Shown: in pieces, positions 34,435 to 42,092 of the stretch
Position numbering within the stretch: the first letter of the stretch is position 1
Layout: each line of letters opens with the position of its first letter
From: Nocardioides kribbensis
GTDB lineage: Bacteria > Actinomycetota > Actinomycetes > Propionibacteriales > Nocardioidaceae
Reading direction: 5' to 3'
Assembly: GCF_015070375.1 (NCBI RefSeq)
Contig: NZ_JADCLL010000009.1
Coordinates: 124,001 to 188,000, forward strand
Length of the DNA: 64,000 nt
Notes under the pieces: generated by a model
Seen by the model: only the letters and a program-made list of their open reading frames with translations
What the model was told of the DNA's origin: nothing
Databases searched by the model: none
Program-made: the position numbers and the translations under genes

Positions 34435-34500
34435 ATGTCACTCACTACTGCTGTGCCCACGCACGGCACGTCCACCACGCGCCGCGAGCGACGCCCGTGA
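34435..34500 (+). CDS. 21-residue leader peptide, coupled to the GT2 gene
   Basis: A short ORF with an excellent ribosome site (GGGGGGAAAG, 4-13 nt upstream) and ATG start. It encodes MSLTTAVPTHG followed by a Thr- and Arg-rich end (TTRRERRP). Its TGA overlaps the GTG of the downstream glycosyltransferase (GTGA). The GT gene itself has only a weak ribosome site, so its translation probably depends on re-initiation after this ORF. No homologue is known to me. Reality is inferred from the ribosome site and the exact overlap. Confidence 0.6.
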   Translation: MSLTTAVPTHGTSTTRRERRP

Positions 34501-35747
34501 CGGCGCTCGTCGTCCTGGTCGTGGTCGTGGCCGTCGCGCTCACGACGATCTCCGCGGCCACCTTGTGGTGGATGATGCACGCCTGGGGCTCGCCCGAGGC
34601 CTACGAGTCCATCAACGCTCCGCGCACCGACCGGCCGGGGCTGTCCTTCAGCCTGATCATGCCGTGCCGCGACGAGAGCGAGCGCGTGATGGCGGAGACC
34701 GTCCGTCGCCTGCTGGCCCAGGACCATCCTGACTTCGAGGTCTTCATCAGTCTCGGCCACGACGACGAGGCGACCATCGAGGCGGCTCGGCGCATCGCGG
34801 CCCGTGACCCGCGCGTGCACATCGCGATCAACCACGACGAGCACAAGAACAAGCCGCGCCAGCTCAACAGCACCCTGCAGGAGTGCTCCGGTGACGTCGT
34901 CGGCATCATCGACGCGGAGTCGCTCACCGCTCCCGGCCTGCTGCGTCACGTCGACCACACCTTCCGACGCGAAGGCGCCGACGTCGTGCAGGGGGCCGTG
35001 CACCTCATGAACCTGCGCAGCCGGTGGTTCAGCCTGCGCAACTGCCTGGAGTACCGGATCTGGTTCCGCTCGCGCCTGCACGGTCACGCCGACAACGGCT
35101 TCGTGCCTCTGGGCGGCAACACCGTCTTCATCCGTCGCGCGCTGCTCGAGGAGGTCGGGGGCTGGGACGGCGACTGCCTCGCCGAGGACTGCGAGATCGG
35201 CGTCCGGCTCTCCGTGCTGGGCAAGAAGACCGTCTGCGTCTACGAGCCCGCCCTAGTCACGCAGGAGGAGACCCCCGACACCGTCGCCGCGTTCGTCAAG
35301 CAGCGCACGCGGTGGGCGCTCGGCTTCATGCAGGTCATGGCCAAGGGCGAGTGGCGCAAGCTCCCCACGCGCCGGCAGCGGGTCCGGGCGCTCTGGCTGC
35401 TGAGCCAGCAGTACACGGTGGCCTTCGCCGGGCTGGTGCTGCCCCTCGCGGTGGCTTCGGCCATCATCGGGGGCCTGCCGATCCTCGCCGTGCTGATCGC
35501 CTTCGCCCCGCTCGCGCCGGCCCTGATGACGATCGCCTTCGAGATCATCGTGCTCCACGAGTTCGGCCGCGACCTCCAGGTGCGCATCCGCGCCCTGGAC
35601 TACGTGTGGCTCGTGGTCTCGACGCCGTTCTACCAGCTCCTGCTGGCCGCGGCCTCCCTGCGCGCTGTCGGCAAGTACTGGAGCGGCAACTTCTCCTGGG
35701 AGAAGACCAGCCACGTGGGTGCGCACCTCGAGGAGGTGGCGGCATGA
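34497..35747 (+). CDS. Processive glycosyltransferase family 2 (cellulose/hyaluronan synthase-like)
   Basis: A 416-residue membrane GT2. One N-terminal helix (VTALVVLVVVVAVALTTISAATLWW) precedes the GT-A domain with 'FSLIMPCRDESERVM', 'VFISLGHDDEAT', the DxD-like 'GIIDAESLTAPGLL', 'CLAEDCEIGVRLSVLG' (catalytic ED) and the processive-synthase motif Q(R/Q)xRW as 'KQRTRWALGFMQV'. Three or four C-terminal helices follow. It may polymerise or transfer a beta-linked sugar across the membrane. GTG start overlaps the leader ORF stop; its own stop overlaps the next ATG. No PilZ domain is seen. Confidence 0.9.
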   Translation: MTALVVLVVVVAVALTTISAATLWWMMHAWGSPEAYESINAPRTDRPGLSFSLIMPCRDESERVMAETVRRLLAQDHPDFEVFISLGHDDEATIEAARRIAARDPRVHIAINHDEHKNKPRQLNSTLQECSGDVVGIIDAESLTAPGLLRHVDHTFRREGADVVQGAVHLMNLRSRWFSLRNCLEYRIWFRSRLHGHADNGFVPLGGNTVFIRRALLEEVGGWDGDCLAEDCEIGVRLSVLGKKTVCVYEPALVTQEETPDTVAAFVKQRTRWALGFMQVMAKGEWRKLPTRRQRVRALWLLSQQYTVAFAGLVLPLAVASAIIGGLPILAVLIAFAPLAPALMTIAFEIIVLHEFGRDLQVRIRALDYVWLVVSTPFYQLLLAAASLRAVGKYWSGNFSWEKTSHVGAHLEEVAA

Positions 35748-37393
35748 GCCTCCTCGAAGGCCGCCACCTCGCCCCGGTGCCCACCGGCCCCGTGGCCCGC
35801 CCGTCCGACGCACCGGAGACGCCGGGCTCGCTCCGCCGTCGCGGCGGGCTCGGTCGCCGGCCGGGCCCAGCCGTCTGGGTCGGTCTCGCCGTGGCCCTGG
35901 TCGCCCTGGTCCACGTGGCCAACCTCAACGGGTGGCCGGCCTACTTCGACGACGAGGGCACCTACGTCGCTCAGGCCTGGGCCGTCTACCAGGGCGACCT
36001 GGCCCACTACACCTACTGGTACGACCACCCGCCGGCCGGCTGGCTGCAGCTGGCCTCGTTCCTCGGCCTGCCGACCCTCGTCGGCGTGGAGCCCAGCATC
36101 ACCGTGGCGCGCTACGTCATGGTGCTCTACACCGTCGTGACCGCGCTACTGGTCTACCGCCTGGGCCGCAACCTCGGCCTCCGGCGCGGCTTCTCCCTGG
36201 GCGCGATGCTGCTGTGGGGACTCTCGCCGCTCGTGGTCTTCGAGGGACGCCAGGTCATGCTCGACAACCTGACGCTCCCCTGGGTCGTGGGGGCGATGGC
36301 CCTGGTCACCAGCCCGCGTCGCAACCTGTGGCAGTACGTCGGAGCCGGCGTCTGCTTCGGCGTCGCCGTGCTCACCAAGGAGACGGCCGTGCTCGCCGCA
36401 CCGGCGCTCCTGGTCGGCCTGTGGGCCTACGCCTACCGACCCACGCGTGCCTTCGGCGTGGTCGGCGCGCTGATGGCGAGCGGTCTCGTCATCGGCCTGT
36501 ACCCGCTCTACGCGCTCCTGAAGCTCGAGCTGTTCGCCGGCCCCGACCACGTGTCGGTCCAGGACGCCGTGCTGTTCCAGCTCGTCGACCGCGGCGGCTC
36601 CGGCAACTTCTGGCAGGTGGGGAGCGACGCCTACACCGTCCTCGACAGCTGGCTGTTCTACGACGAGCTCCTCCCGATCGGCGGCGTCGTCGCCGGCCTG
36701 GTGTGCCTGGCCGTGCCGCGGCTGCGCTGCGTCGGCGTCCTCGTGACCACGATGGCGGTCGTGGCGCTGCGACCCGGCGGCTACATGCCCGTCATGTACG
36801 TCATCGGCGTGCTGCCCTTCGCCGCCGTCGCGATCGCCGGGATCGCCGACCGCGCGACCACGGCGGTGGCCTCGCGCGGCCCGCGCCTGCGGCTGGCCGG
36901 GCGCGCCGGCCTGGTGGCAGCACTCCTCGCGGTCGTGGCCTGGACCGGCCCGACCCACGCCGACCGCATCGAGCTCGCTCTGACCGACGAGGGCACCGAG
37001 CCCTACGACTCGGCCGTCGCGTGGATGGACGCCAACCTCGAGCGCGACACCAGGATCGCCGCGAGCGACTCCTACTGGAGCACCCTGGTCAACCTCGGGT
37101 GGTCCTCCGACGGCTGGTCCGGCCCCATCTGGGCCTACAAGCTCGACGGTGACCCCATCGCCCGGAGGGCCAACCTGCCCGACGGGTGGCGCTCGGTCGA
37201 CTACCTCGTGCTCGACCGCACCATCCTCGACTCCCGACTCACGCTGGAGTCCAAGCCCCAGCTCTCGCGGGCCATCCGTCACAGCGAGCCCGTGGCGGAG
37301 TGGGGCGAGCGCTCGACCCTGGTGCAGATCCGCAGGGTCGTCGACGGCCCGGCCCAGACCAAGCTCTACGACGTGTGGCGGAGGGCCCAGTGA
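35744..37393 (+). CDS. Membrane glycosyltransferase, GT39-like
   Basis: A 549-residue GT-C protein with about eleven helices after a 40-residue basic tail. The catalytic loop has 'NGWPAYFDDEGTYVAQAWAVYQGDLAHYTYWYDHPPAGWLQLA', with the acidic pair DDE and the HPP motif of ArnT/PMT-like enzymes. 'VLTKETAVLAAPALLVGLW' matches the region seen in the other GT39 at 30-31.7 kb. The C-terminal part is an extracytoplasmic domain. Start ATG overlaps the GT2 stop, with GAGGAGG 5-11 nt upstream. It probably takes sugars from the polyprenyl donor made by the next gene product. Confidence 0.88.
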   Translation: MSLLEGRHLAPVPTGPVARPSDAPETPGSLRRRGGLGRRPGPAVWVGLAVALVALVHVANLNGWPAYFDDEGTYVAQAWAVYQGDLAHYTYWYDHPPAGWLQLASFLGLPTLVGVEPSITVARYVMVLYTVVTALLVYRLGRNLGLRRGFSLGAMLLWGLSPLVVFEGRQVMLDNLTLPWVVGAMALVTSPRRNLWQYVGAGVCFGVAVLTKETAVLAAPALLVGLWAYAYRPTRAFGVVGALMASGLVIGLYPLYALLKLELFAGPDHVSVQDAVLFQLVDRGGSGNFWQVGSDAYTVLDSWLFYDELLPIGGVVAGLVCLAVPRLRCVGVLVTTMAVVALRPGGYMPVMYVIGVLPFAAVAIAGIADRATTAVASRGPRLRLAGRAGLVAALLAVVAWTGPTHADRIELALTDEGTEPYDSAVAWMDANLERDTRIAASDSYWSTLVNLGWSSDGWSGPIWAYKLDGDPIARRANLPDGWRSVDYLVLDRTILDSRLTLESKPQLSRAIRHSEPVAEWGERSTLVQIRRVVDGPAQTKLYDVWRRAQ

Positions 37394-38616
37394 GCACGAT
37401 CGACCTCAAGGACGACCCCAGGATCGCGGCGTCGGTCGCGCCTCGACGCGACCAGGGTCCGGCGGTCCGTCCGACGACCTCGGTGGTCGTGCCGACCTAC
37501 AACGAGCAGGACAACGTCGTGCCGCTCGTGCTGGCCCTGCAGGAGGTGCTCGGTCGCGACGGCCGGCACGAGGTGGTCTTCGTCGACGACTCCGACGACG
37601 CCACGCCCGACGTCGTCCGCGCCGTCTCCCGCGAGGTCGACCTGCCGGTCAGGCTGGTGCACCGCGCCGTGGGCCAGCGCCAGGGCGGGCTCGGGGGCGC
37701 GGTGATCGCGGGCATCCGGGCCAGCAGCGCCGAGACCGTGGTCGTCATGGACGGCGACCTGCAGCACCCGCCCGCCACGGTGCCTCTGCTCGTGGCGGCC
37801 CTCCGGGGCCACGACGTCGCCGTCGCGTCCCGCTACTGCGAGGACGGCGGTGCCGACGGGCTCGCCGGCGGGCTGCGCCACGCGGTCAGCCGGGCGTCGA
37901 CGTGGTCCGCCAAGGCGCTGTTCCCCCGGCGACTGCGCGACTGCACCGACCCGATGACGGGGTTCTTCGCGGTGCGGCGCAGCGCGCTGGACGTGGACCG
38001 GCTCGAGCCCATGGGCTTCAAGATCCTGCTGGAGATCCTCGCGCGCCACCCTCTGCGGGTCACCGAGGTGCCCTTCGAGTTCGGCGAGCGCCACGCGGGT
38101 GAGTCGAAGGCCGACCTGCGCCAGGGGCTCCTCTTCGTGCGCCAGCTGCTCAACCTCAGGGCCGGTCGCATGGTGCGCTTCGGTCTGGTCGGACTCACGG
38201 GTCTCGCGGTCAACCTGGCGTGCATGGCGCTGCTGCTGGCCGTCGGTGTCCACTACCTGCCGGCGAGCGTGCTCGCCACCGAGGTCGCCATCGTCAGCAA
38301 CTTCCTCCTGCAGGAGCGGTTCGTCTTCGGCGACCGACGCGGGTCCTCGTCGCGGCGACGCAGGGCGTGGCAGGCCGTGCTGTTCAACAACGTGGAGCAG
38401 CTGGTGCGCCTCCCCCTCCTCGTGCTCGCCGTCGGCGTTCTCGGCGCAGGCGAGCTCGCTTCGCAGGCGGGCCTGATCGTCCTGGCCTTCGCGGGGCGGT
38501 ACGCCTTCATGAGCCGGGTGGTCTACCCCCAGCGGGCCTCAGGCGTCCTCGTCGTGCTGCGCCGGCGGTCCGGCCGGCGGCCGGTCGCCGCCCCGGTGGA
38601 CGAGCTCGTCGGCTGA
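37390..38616 (+). CDS. DPM-type glycosyltransferase fused to a GtrA-like membrane domain
   Basis: A 408-residue bifunctional protein. Residues ~25-260 are a GT2 polyprenyl-phosphate sugar synthase: 'TSVVVPTYNEQDNVVPLV', 'EVVFVDDSDDATPDVV', 'VVVMDGDLQHPP', 'CTDPMTGFFAVRRSAL'. Residues ~265-390 form a four-helix GtrA/DPMS_C domain: 'MVRFGLVGLTGLAVNLACMALLL', 'EVAIVSNFLLQERFVF', 'LFNNVEQLVRLPLLVLAV', 'RYAFMSRVVY'. Such fusions make polyprenyl-P-glucose or -mannose and may flip it. GTG start overlaps the GT39 stop; last gene of the plus-strand arm. Confidence 0.92.
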   Translation: MSTIDLKDDPRIAASVAPRRDQGPAVRPTTSVVVPTYNEQDNVVPLVLALQEVLGRDGRHEVVFVDDSDDATPDVVRAVSREVDLPVRLVHRAVGQRQGGLGGAVIAGIRASSAETVVVMDGDLQHPPATVPLLVAALRGHDVAVASRYCEDGGADGLAGGLRHAVSRASTWSAKALFPRRLRDCTDPMTGFFAVRRSALDVDRLEPMGFKILLEILARHPLRVTEVPFEFGERHAGESKADLRQGLLFVRQLLNLRAGRMVRFGLVGLTGLAVNLACMALLLAVGVHYLPASVLATEVAIVSNFLLQERFVFGDRRGSSSRRRRAWQAVLFNNVEQLVRLPLLVLAVGVLGAGELASQAGLIVLAFAGRYAFMSRVVYPQRASGVLVVLRRRSGRRPVAAPVDELVG

Positions 38617-38628
38617 CGTCCCCTGGCC

Positions 38629-38661
38629 GAGGGCCGGTCGGCGTACGACGGGCCGGCCCTC
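38629..38661. terminator. Bidirectional terminator hairpin
   Basis: 9-bp arms GAGGGCCGG/CCGGCCCTC around a 15-nt loop, 12 bp after the stop of the DPM-GtrA gene and ending at the stop codon of the convergent STAS gene. It can form on either strand. Confidence 0.65.
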
Positions 38662-39043
38662 AGGCCGACGCGAAGACCGCGGTGGTGCCGGCGCGCTGCG
38701 ACGTCCGCTCGAACGTGGCGCTCGCGCTCTCGATCACGATGCCGGCTCCCGACCTGGTGACATCGGCCCAGGTGCGCGCGAGCACCCCGAGGGCTGAGGC
38801 GTCGACGAAGGCCACGTCGGTGAGATCGAGCACGACCTGACGACAACCCGACGCCAGTGCGTCGCCGACGGCTCGTCGGATGGACGCAGCGGTGAACGCG
38901 TCGAGGTCACCGGCGTATCGCAGCGAGCAGAGGCCGGGCTGCGTCAGCAGGTGGGTGAGGATCACGGGGAGCACCTGACCGGCGCCGCGGCGCCAGGGTG
39001 GTCGAGCGACCCGGGGCGGGCCCGCCTTGGACGGCAGGACCAC
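38660..39043 (-). CDS. STAS domain protein (anti-sigma factor antagonist-like)
   Basis: A 127-residue protein with a STAS domain: 'LCSLRYAGDLDAFTAASIRRAVGDAL', 'QVVLDLTDVAFVDASALGVLARTW' with the phosphorylatable serine in the VDAS motif. SpoIIAA-like proteins bind anti-sigma kinases when unphosphorylated. The GTG at 39043 adds a ~25-residue basic lead; GTG at 38965 would give a minimal 101-residue domain and is equally possible. No kinase or sigma factor is adjacent, so its partner is unknown. It is a lone gene. Confidence 0.85.
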   Translation of the reverse strand: MVLPSKAGPPRVARPPWRRGAGQVLPVILTHLLTQPGLCSLRYAGDLDAFTAASIRRAVGDALASGCRQVVLDLTDVAFVDASALGVLARTWADVTRSGAGIVIESASATFERTSQRAGTTAVFASA

Positions 39044-39153
39044 GAGGTGCCTCGGGACTCCCCTGACTTTACCCGCCAGGGCCGCAGACGACCTCCACCC
39101 GAACAGGCTGGCCCTTCCGGGCTATCGGACTGGGGGTGACGCGGCGGAGCACG

Positions 39154-39333
39154 TCACGCGACGTCGCCCAGCGGGGCCTCGACGTCCCCTGCGCCGGGCA
39201 CGAGGGTGAGCCGACGGCGCGCACCCCCACGGCGTGCTGAGGAGAACGCACCCCGCAGGACCGCAGCGACAGCGATGCCCAGCGGGAGGGAGAGCGGGAT
39301 CCAGGTCACGAGCAGGATCAGGACGGCGTTCAC
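39154..39333 (-). CDS. Small membrane protein, paralogue 1
   Basis: A 59-residue protein with one N-terminal membrane helix: 'VNAVLILLVTWIPLSLPLGIAVAAVLRGAF', then a basic stretch and an end 'GDVEAPLGDVA'. It is clearly paralogous to the 53-residue protein at 39981-40142: both start VN-VL-LLV-W, share LSxPLGxAVAAVLRG, and end in DVA. The GTG start is placed by this alignment. A 17-bp-arm hairpin tipped by CTAGTC lies 47 bp upstream, as for its twin. Function unknown; genes too short for routine callers. Confidence 0.7.
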   Translation of the reverse strand: MNAVLILLVTWIPLSLPLGIAVAAVLRGAFSSARRGGARRRLTLVPGAGDVEAPLGDVA

Positions 39334-39379
39334 CCCCTCATCATCGAGGGCGGGACAGTCGGCCCGCTGCACACGAACG

Positions 39380-39419
39380 CGCCGGAGGGTCTAGTCCGTT
39401 GTGACTAGACCCTCCGGCG
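39380..39419. repeat. Perfect 17-bp-arm hairpin with CTAGTC-N6-GACTAG tip, unit 1
   Basis: Arms CGCCGGAGGGTCTAGTC (39380-39396) and its complement (39403-39419) enclose the 6-nt loop CGTTGT. It lies between the cupin gene and small membrane protein 1. The tip CTAGTC-(N2)TTGT-GACTAG recurs at 40200-40217. It could be a terminator of the cupin gene, a 5' structure of the small gene or an operator. Confidence 0.75.
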
Positions 39420-39449
39420 TTCGCCCGGCACTCCGAGCGCGATCATCCC

Positions 39450-39806
39450 TCAGCTCTCGTCGTGCCGCCCGTAGTCGTCCTCGAGGCGCACGATGTCGTC
39501 CTCGCCGGTGTAGCGGCCCATCTGGATCTCCACGATCTGCAGGAGGGTGTCCTCCTCGTTCATGATCCGGTGGGCCTGCCCGATCTCCACGTCGACGGTC
39601 TGACCCGGCCCGGCGATGATGGTCTCCCCGTCGATGACGCAGGTCGCCTTGCCGGTCACGACGAACCAGTGCTCCGCGCGGTGCTCGTGCGTCTGGTAGC
39701 TCAGCCGCGAATGCGGCTTGACGTCGATCCGCTTGACCTTGAAGCCCTCGTCCTCGTCCAGGACGTACCAGGCGCCCCAGGGCCGCTGCTCGAACTCAGA
39801 TGCCAT
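39450..39806 (-). CDS. Mannose-6-phosphate isomerase type II-like cupin
   Basis: A 118-residue stand-alone cupin equivalent to the C-terminal isomerase domain of bifunctional GDP-mannose pyrophosphorylase/phosphomannose isomerase (ManC/AlgA): 'EQRPWGAWYVLDE', 'FKVKRIDVKPHSRLSYQTHEHRAEHWFVVTGKA', 'VDVEIGQAHRIMN', 'LLQIVEIQMGRY'. The metal-binding HxH...EHW residues are intact. It may interconvert fructose-6-P and mannose-6-P to feed GDP-mannose for the polysaccharide locus and for Gmd at 46 kb; that role is inferred. The nucleotidyltransferase half is absent here. Confidence 0.88.
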   Translation of the reverse strand: MASEFEQRPWGAWYVLDEDEGFKVKRIDVKPHSRLSYQTHEHRAEHWFVVTGKATCVIDGETIIAGPGQTVDVEIGQAHRIMNEEDTLLQIVEIQMGRYTGEDDIVRLEDDYGRHDES

Positions 39807-39980
39807 GTCTCTCGTCCCCCCGTGCTTGCCGTCGGAGCAAGCACCGACGGCGGCGGCCGTGGTGACCGCTCACAGTAAAGGGTAAGGGCAGCAGCACGCT
39901 CGGAACGACGCCGACATCGAAACTTCATCGGCCCGTCGTTCGGGGCCGGACTGAGGAGCCCGGACGGTCGCAGCGTCCGA

Positions 39981-40142
39981 TCAGGCGACGTCCATGAGGG
40001 CACTGTCTCCGACTACGGGCACGGGCGCGAGTGAGCCGACCCGCACGCGTCCTCGCGGGCCTCGGAGCACGGCGGCCACGGCGAGGCCGAGCGGCACCGA
40101 CAGCAGCATCCATCCGACGAGGAGGGCGAGGACGAGGTTCAC
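39981..40142 (-). CDS. Small membrane protein, paralogue 2
   Basis: A 53-residue single-helix protein starting 'VNLVLALLVGWMLLSVPLGLAVAAVLRGPRG' and ending 'GDSALMDVA', paralogous to 39154-39333. The GTG start at 40142 is chosen from the alignment. The basic segment after the helix predicts an N-out/C-in or cytosolic tail. The conserved C-terminal DVA suggests selection on the end of the protein. The CTAGTC hairpin of unit 2 lies 54 bp upstream. Confidence 0.7.
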   Translation of the reverse strand: MNLVLALLVGWMLLSVPLGLAVAAVLRGPRGRVRVGSLAPVPVVGDSALMDVA

Positions 40143-40195
40143 ACCACGATCATCGCGGCGTCCACAGACCACGCGCACGATGCGATCGGCGCGAC

Positions 40196-40221
40196 CGCCC
40201 TAGTCATTTGTGACTAGGGCG
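40196..40221. repeat. Hairpin with CTAGTC-N6-GACTAG tip, unit 2
   Basis: 10-bp arms CGCCCTAGTC/GACTAGGGCG with the loop ATTTGT. The tip and the TTGT half of the loop are the same as in unit 1 (39380-39419), while the lower stem differs in sequence but still pairs, indicating a conserved structure or dyad rather than a simple copy. Located between two minus-strand genes. Confidence 0.75.
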
Positions 40222-40230
40222 AGCGTCGGT

Positions 40231-40434
40231 TCAGCTGTCGTGGGTCCAGAGCAGGACGCACCCCACCACGCCCATGCCCCAGATCGCCAGGACCGGGACG
40301 TCCCCGGTGTTCAGTCCGTGGGACTCGTCGAACGCCCAGAACGACTCCCCCGCCCACGGGCCGTGACCCGCGAGCAGCAGAAGCGCCAGGACGGTCAGGG
40401 CGAGGAAGAAACCGACCGCCAGAAGACGCCGCAC
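40231..40434 (-). CDS. Small membrane protein, hypothetical
   Basis: A 67-residue protein with two membrane segments ('LLAVGFFLALTVLALLLLAGHGPW' and 'DVPVLAIWGMGVVGCVLLWTHDS') and a polar loop 'AGESFWAFDESHGLNTGD'. GTG at 40434 or 40440 are both possible starts. No family recognised. It is 26 bp downstream of the DUF2516 gene on the same strand and may be co-transcribed with it. The unit 2 hairpin follows 10 bp after its stop and may terminate it. Confidence 0.6.
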   Translation of the reverse strand: MRRLLAVGFFLALTVLALLLLAGHGPWAGESFWAFDESHGLNTGDVPVLAIWGMGVVGCVLLWTHDS

Positions 40435-40460
40435 CGGCACAGCGTAGAGGCCGGAGCGTC

Positions 40461-40751
40461 TCACCGCCTGGTCAACGAGAGCAGCGCAGGCCGCACGTCG
40501 GCGAGGTAGACCAGCGCCGCGATGAGGAAGATCAGGTTGAGGAACGAGATGGGCGAGCCCAGCAGGAGCACGTTGACCGCCACGCCGATGCCGAGGATCA
40601 GGCACCAGGCCGGCTTGGTCAGCTTGCCGGCCGCCTCGTAGGCCTCGCCGGAGAACATCAGCGCGTTGACGAAGGTGAAGATCTTCACCACGAGGATCAC
40701 GAAGGCCACGACGAGGTAGAAGTTGAGCTCGAGCTCGGTCACGTTGGGCAC
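40461..40751 (-). CDS. DUF2516 family membrane protein
   Basis: A 96-residue protein with about three helices: 'FYLVVAFVILVVKIFTFVNALMF', 'WCLILGIGVAVNVLLLG' and 'FLNLIFLIAALVYLADVRPAL'. 'FSGEAYEAAGKLTKPAW' between the first two is the DUF2516 signature. The gene order XRE regulator - hbhA - DUF2516 is the same as I recall for Rv0474-Rv0475-Rv0476 in M. tuberculosis. A strong terminator separates it from hbhA, so it is probably expressed from its own promoter. Function unknown. Confidence 0.88.
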   Translation of the reverse strand: MPNVTELELNFYLVVAFVILVVKIFTFVNALMFSGEAYEAAGKLTKPAWCLILGIGVAVNVLLLGSPISFLNLIFLIAALVYLADVRPALLSLTRR

Positions 40752-40786
40752 GCCCCGAGCCTAGCCAACGACGCCCTGCCCACCGA

Positions 40787-40828
40787 ACGACGAGACCCCC
40801 GGGCCAGCGGGCCCGGGGGTCTCGTCGT
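40787..40828. terminator. Strong terminator downstream of hbhA
   Basis: Perfect 19-bp arms (40787-40805, starting ACGACGAGACCCCCGGG, and 40810-40828) with a 4-nt AGCG loop. It lies 46 bp beyond the stop of the hbhA-like gene on the minus strand. Confidence 0.88.
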
Positions 40829-40874
40829 CGTGCGTGAGTCAGAACAGCATCAGCTGGTCGTCGTCGGGGTCTCT

Positions 40875-41624
40875 TCAGTCGCCGACCTTCTTGGCGGCCT
40901 CGGTGACGGCCTCGGTGGCGGCGGAGGCGGTCTTCTTGGCCGTGGTGGTGGTGGCCTTCGCGCTGCTCTGGGCGGGCGCCGAGGTCTTCTTGGCCGTGGT
41001 GGTCGTCTTCTTCGCGGCGGTCTTGGCCGTGGAGGTGGTCTTCTTGGCCGCGGTCTTGGCGGTGCTGCGGGTCGAGGCCGCAGCCTTCTTCGCGGTCTCG
41101 GCCGTGCTCTTGGCCGAGGTCTCGGCCTGCTTCGTGGTGGCTTCGGCCGACTTCTTGGCCTGGGTCGCGGTGGTCTTGGCGCGGGCCTTGGTCGACTTGG
41201 CCTGCTTCACCGTGGCCTGGGTCGAGTCCTGCTTGCGGATGCGCCCGACGAGGACCTCGCCGCGCTTGGCCAGGTCGGCGTAGGCCGAGGTGGCGGTGTC
41301 GACGTTCTCGTTGACGGCCGACTGCACGCGCGTGGGGAGCGCCTGGAGCTCGGCGACGCGGGCCTCGATGGCCTCGCGGCGGGCCTTGGCCTCGTCGGTG
41401 ATGGTCTCGACGCGGTTGCTGACCGCGGTGGTGGCCTTGTCGCGCAGGGCGGCGGGCTTGAGGCCGTTGACCTTGGCGTGCACGTCCTTCTGCACGTCGG
41501 AGACCTTCTTCTGCACGTCGGCGACGTAGTCGCGGACCGCCTCGACGGCGAGGTCGGCCACGCCGGCACCCGCGTAGAGGCCCTTGGTCGCCTCGGTCTT
41601 GATGTCGAACTTGGCCTTCGCCAT
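40875..41624 (-). CDS. hbhA: HbhA-like heparin-binding hemagglutinin homologue
   Basis: A 249-residue protein with the HbhA layout. Residues 1-~130 are a helical, coiled-coil region ('LYAGAGVADLAVEAVRDYVADVQKKVSDVQKDVHAKV'), followed by a long Lys/Ala/Thr-rich tail made of degenerate TAKKT/TAKTAAKK repeats that in mycobacteria binds sulfated glycans and is methylated. There is no signal peptide, as in mycobacterial HbhA. Start supported by AGGAGGAAA. Gene order with the XRE regulator and DUF2516 is conserved. In this organism it may organise membrane, DNA or lipid bodies rather than adhesion; that is open. Confidence 0.8.
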   Translation of the reverse strand: MAKAKFDIKTEATKGLYAGAGVADLAVEAVRDYVADVQKKVSDVQKDVHAKVNGLKPAALRDKATTAVSNRVETITDEAKARREAIEARVAELQALPTRVQSAVNENVDTATSAYADLAKRGEVLVGRIRKQDSTQATVKQAKSTKARAKTTATQAKKSAEATTKQAETSAKSTAETAKKAAASTRSTAKTAAKKTTSTAKTAAKKTTTTAKKTSAPAQSSAKATTTTAKKTASAATEAVTEAAKKVGD

Positions 41625-41681
41625 GTCTGTTTCCTCCTGTGGGGTCGGTCCGGCTCCGTGCCGGACCTGGGTGGTGGTCGC

Positions 41682-42080
41682 TCAGGCCTCGTCGCCGGCG
41701 GCGGCCGGGGAGGTGCTCTGCCCGGTGGCGTTCAGCGCGAGGAAGCTCTGGTAGACGTCGAGCAGGGACTGCTTCTGCCGCTCGGTGAGCGCCGTGTCGT
41801 TGAGGACGGCGATCTCCACGCTGCCGCCGACGCCGTCGTCGGGGCTGACGATGCCCGCGTGGATGTAGAGCTGCTCGGCCGAGATGCGCAGCGCCTTGGC
41901 GATCTGCTGGAGCACCTCGGCGGAGGGCTTGCGCAGCCCGCGCTCGATCTGGCTGAGGTAGGGGTTGGAGACGCCGGCCTGCTGGGCGAGCTGCCGCAAG
42001 GAGAGCTGCGCTGTGGTGCGCTGCTCCTTGAGGTAGTCGCCGAGCGAGACGACGGTCTTGCCGACCTTTCCCTGTGCCAT
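41682..42080 (-). CDS. XRE-family transcriptional regulator
   Basis: A 132-residue regulator. The HTH occupies residues ~17-70 ('LGDYLKEQRTTAQLSLRQLAQQAGVSNPYLSQIERGLRKPSAEVLQQIAKALRIS'), with a C-terminal helical region 'SLLDVYQSFLALNA' probably for oligomerisation. It matches the Rv0474 type located before hbhA in mycobacteria. ATG at 42089 (adding MERMAQ) is an alternative start. Five GCTAGC hexamers, forming nested palindromes, sit 13-94 bp upstream, strongly suggesting autoregulation. hbhA begins 57 bp after its stop, likely in the same transcript. Confidence 0.9.
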   Translation of the reverse strand: MAQGKVGKTVVSLGDYLKEQRTTAQLSLRQLAQQAGVSNPYLSQIERGLRKPSAEVLQQIAKALRISAEQLYIHAGIVSPDDGVGGSVEIAVLNDTALTERQKQSLLDVYQSFLALNATGQSTSPAAAGDEA

Positions 42081-42092
42081 GCGTTCCATAGT

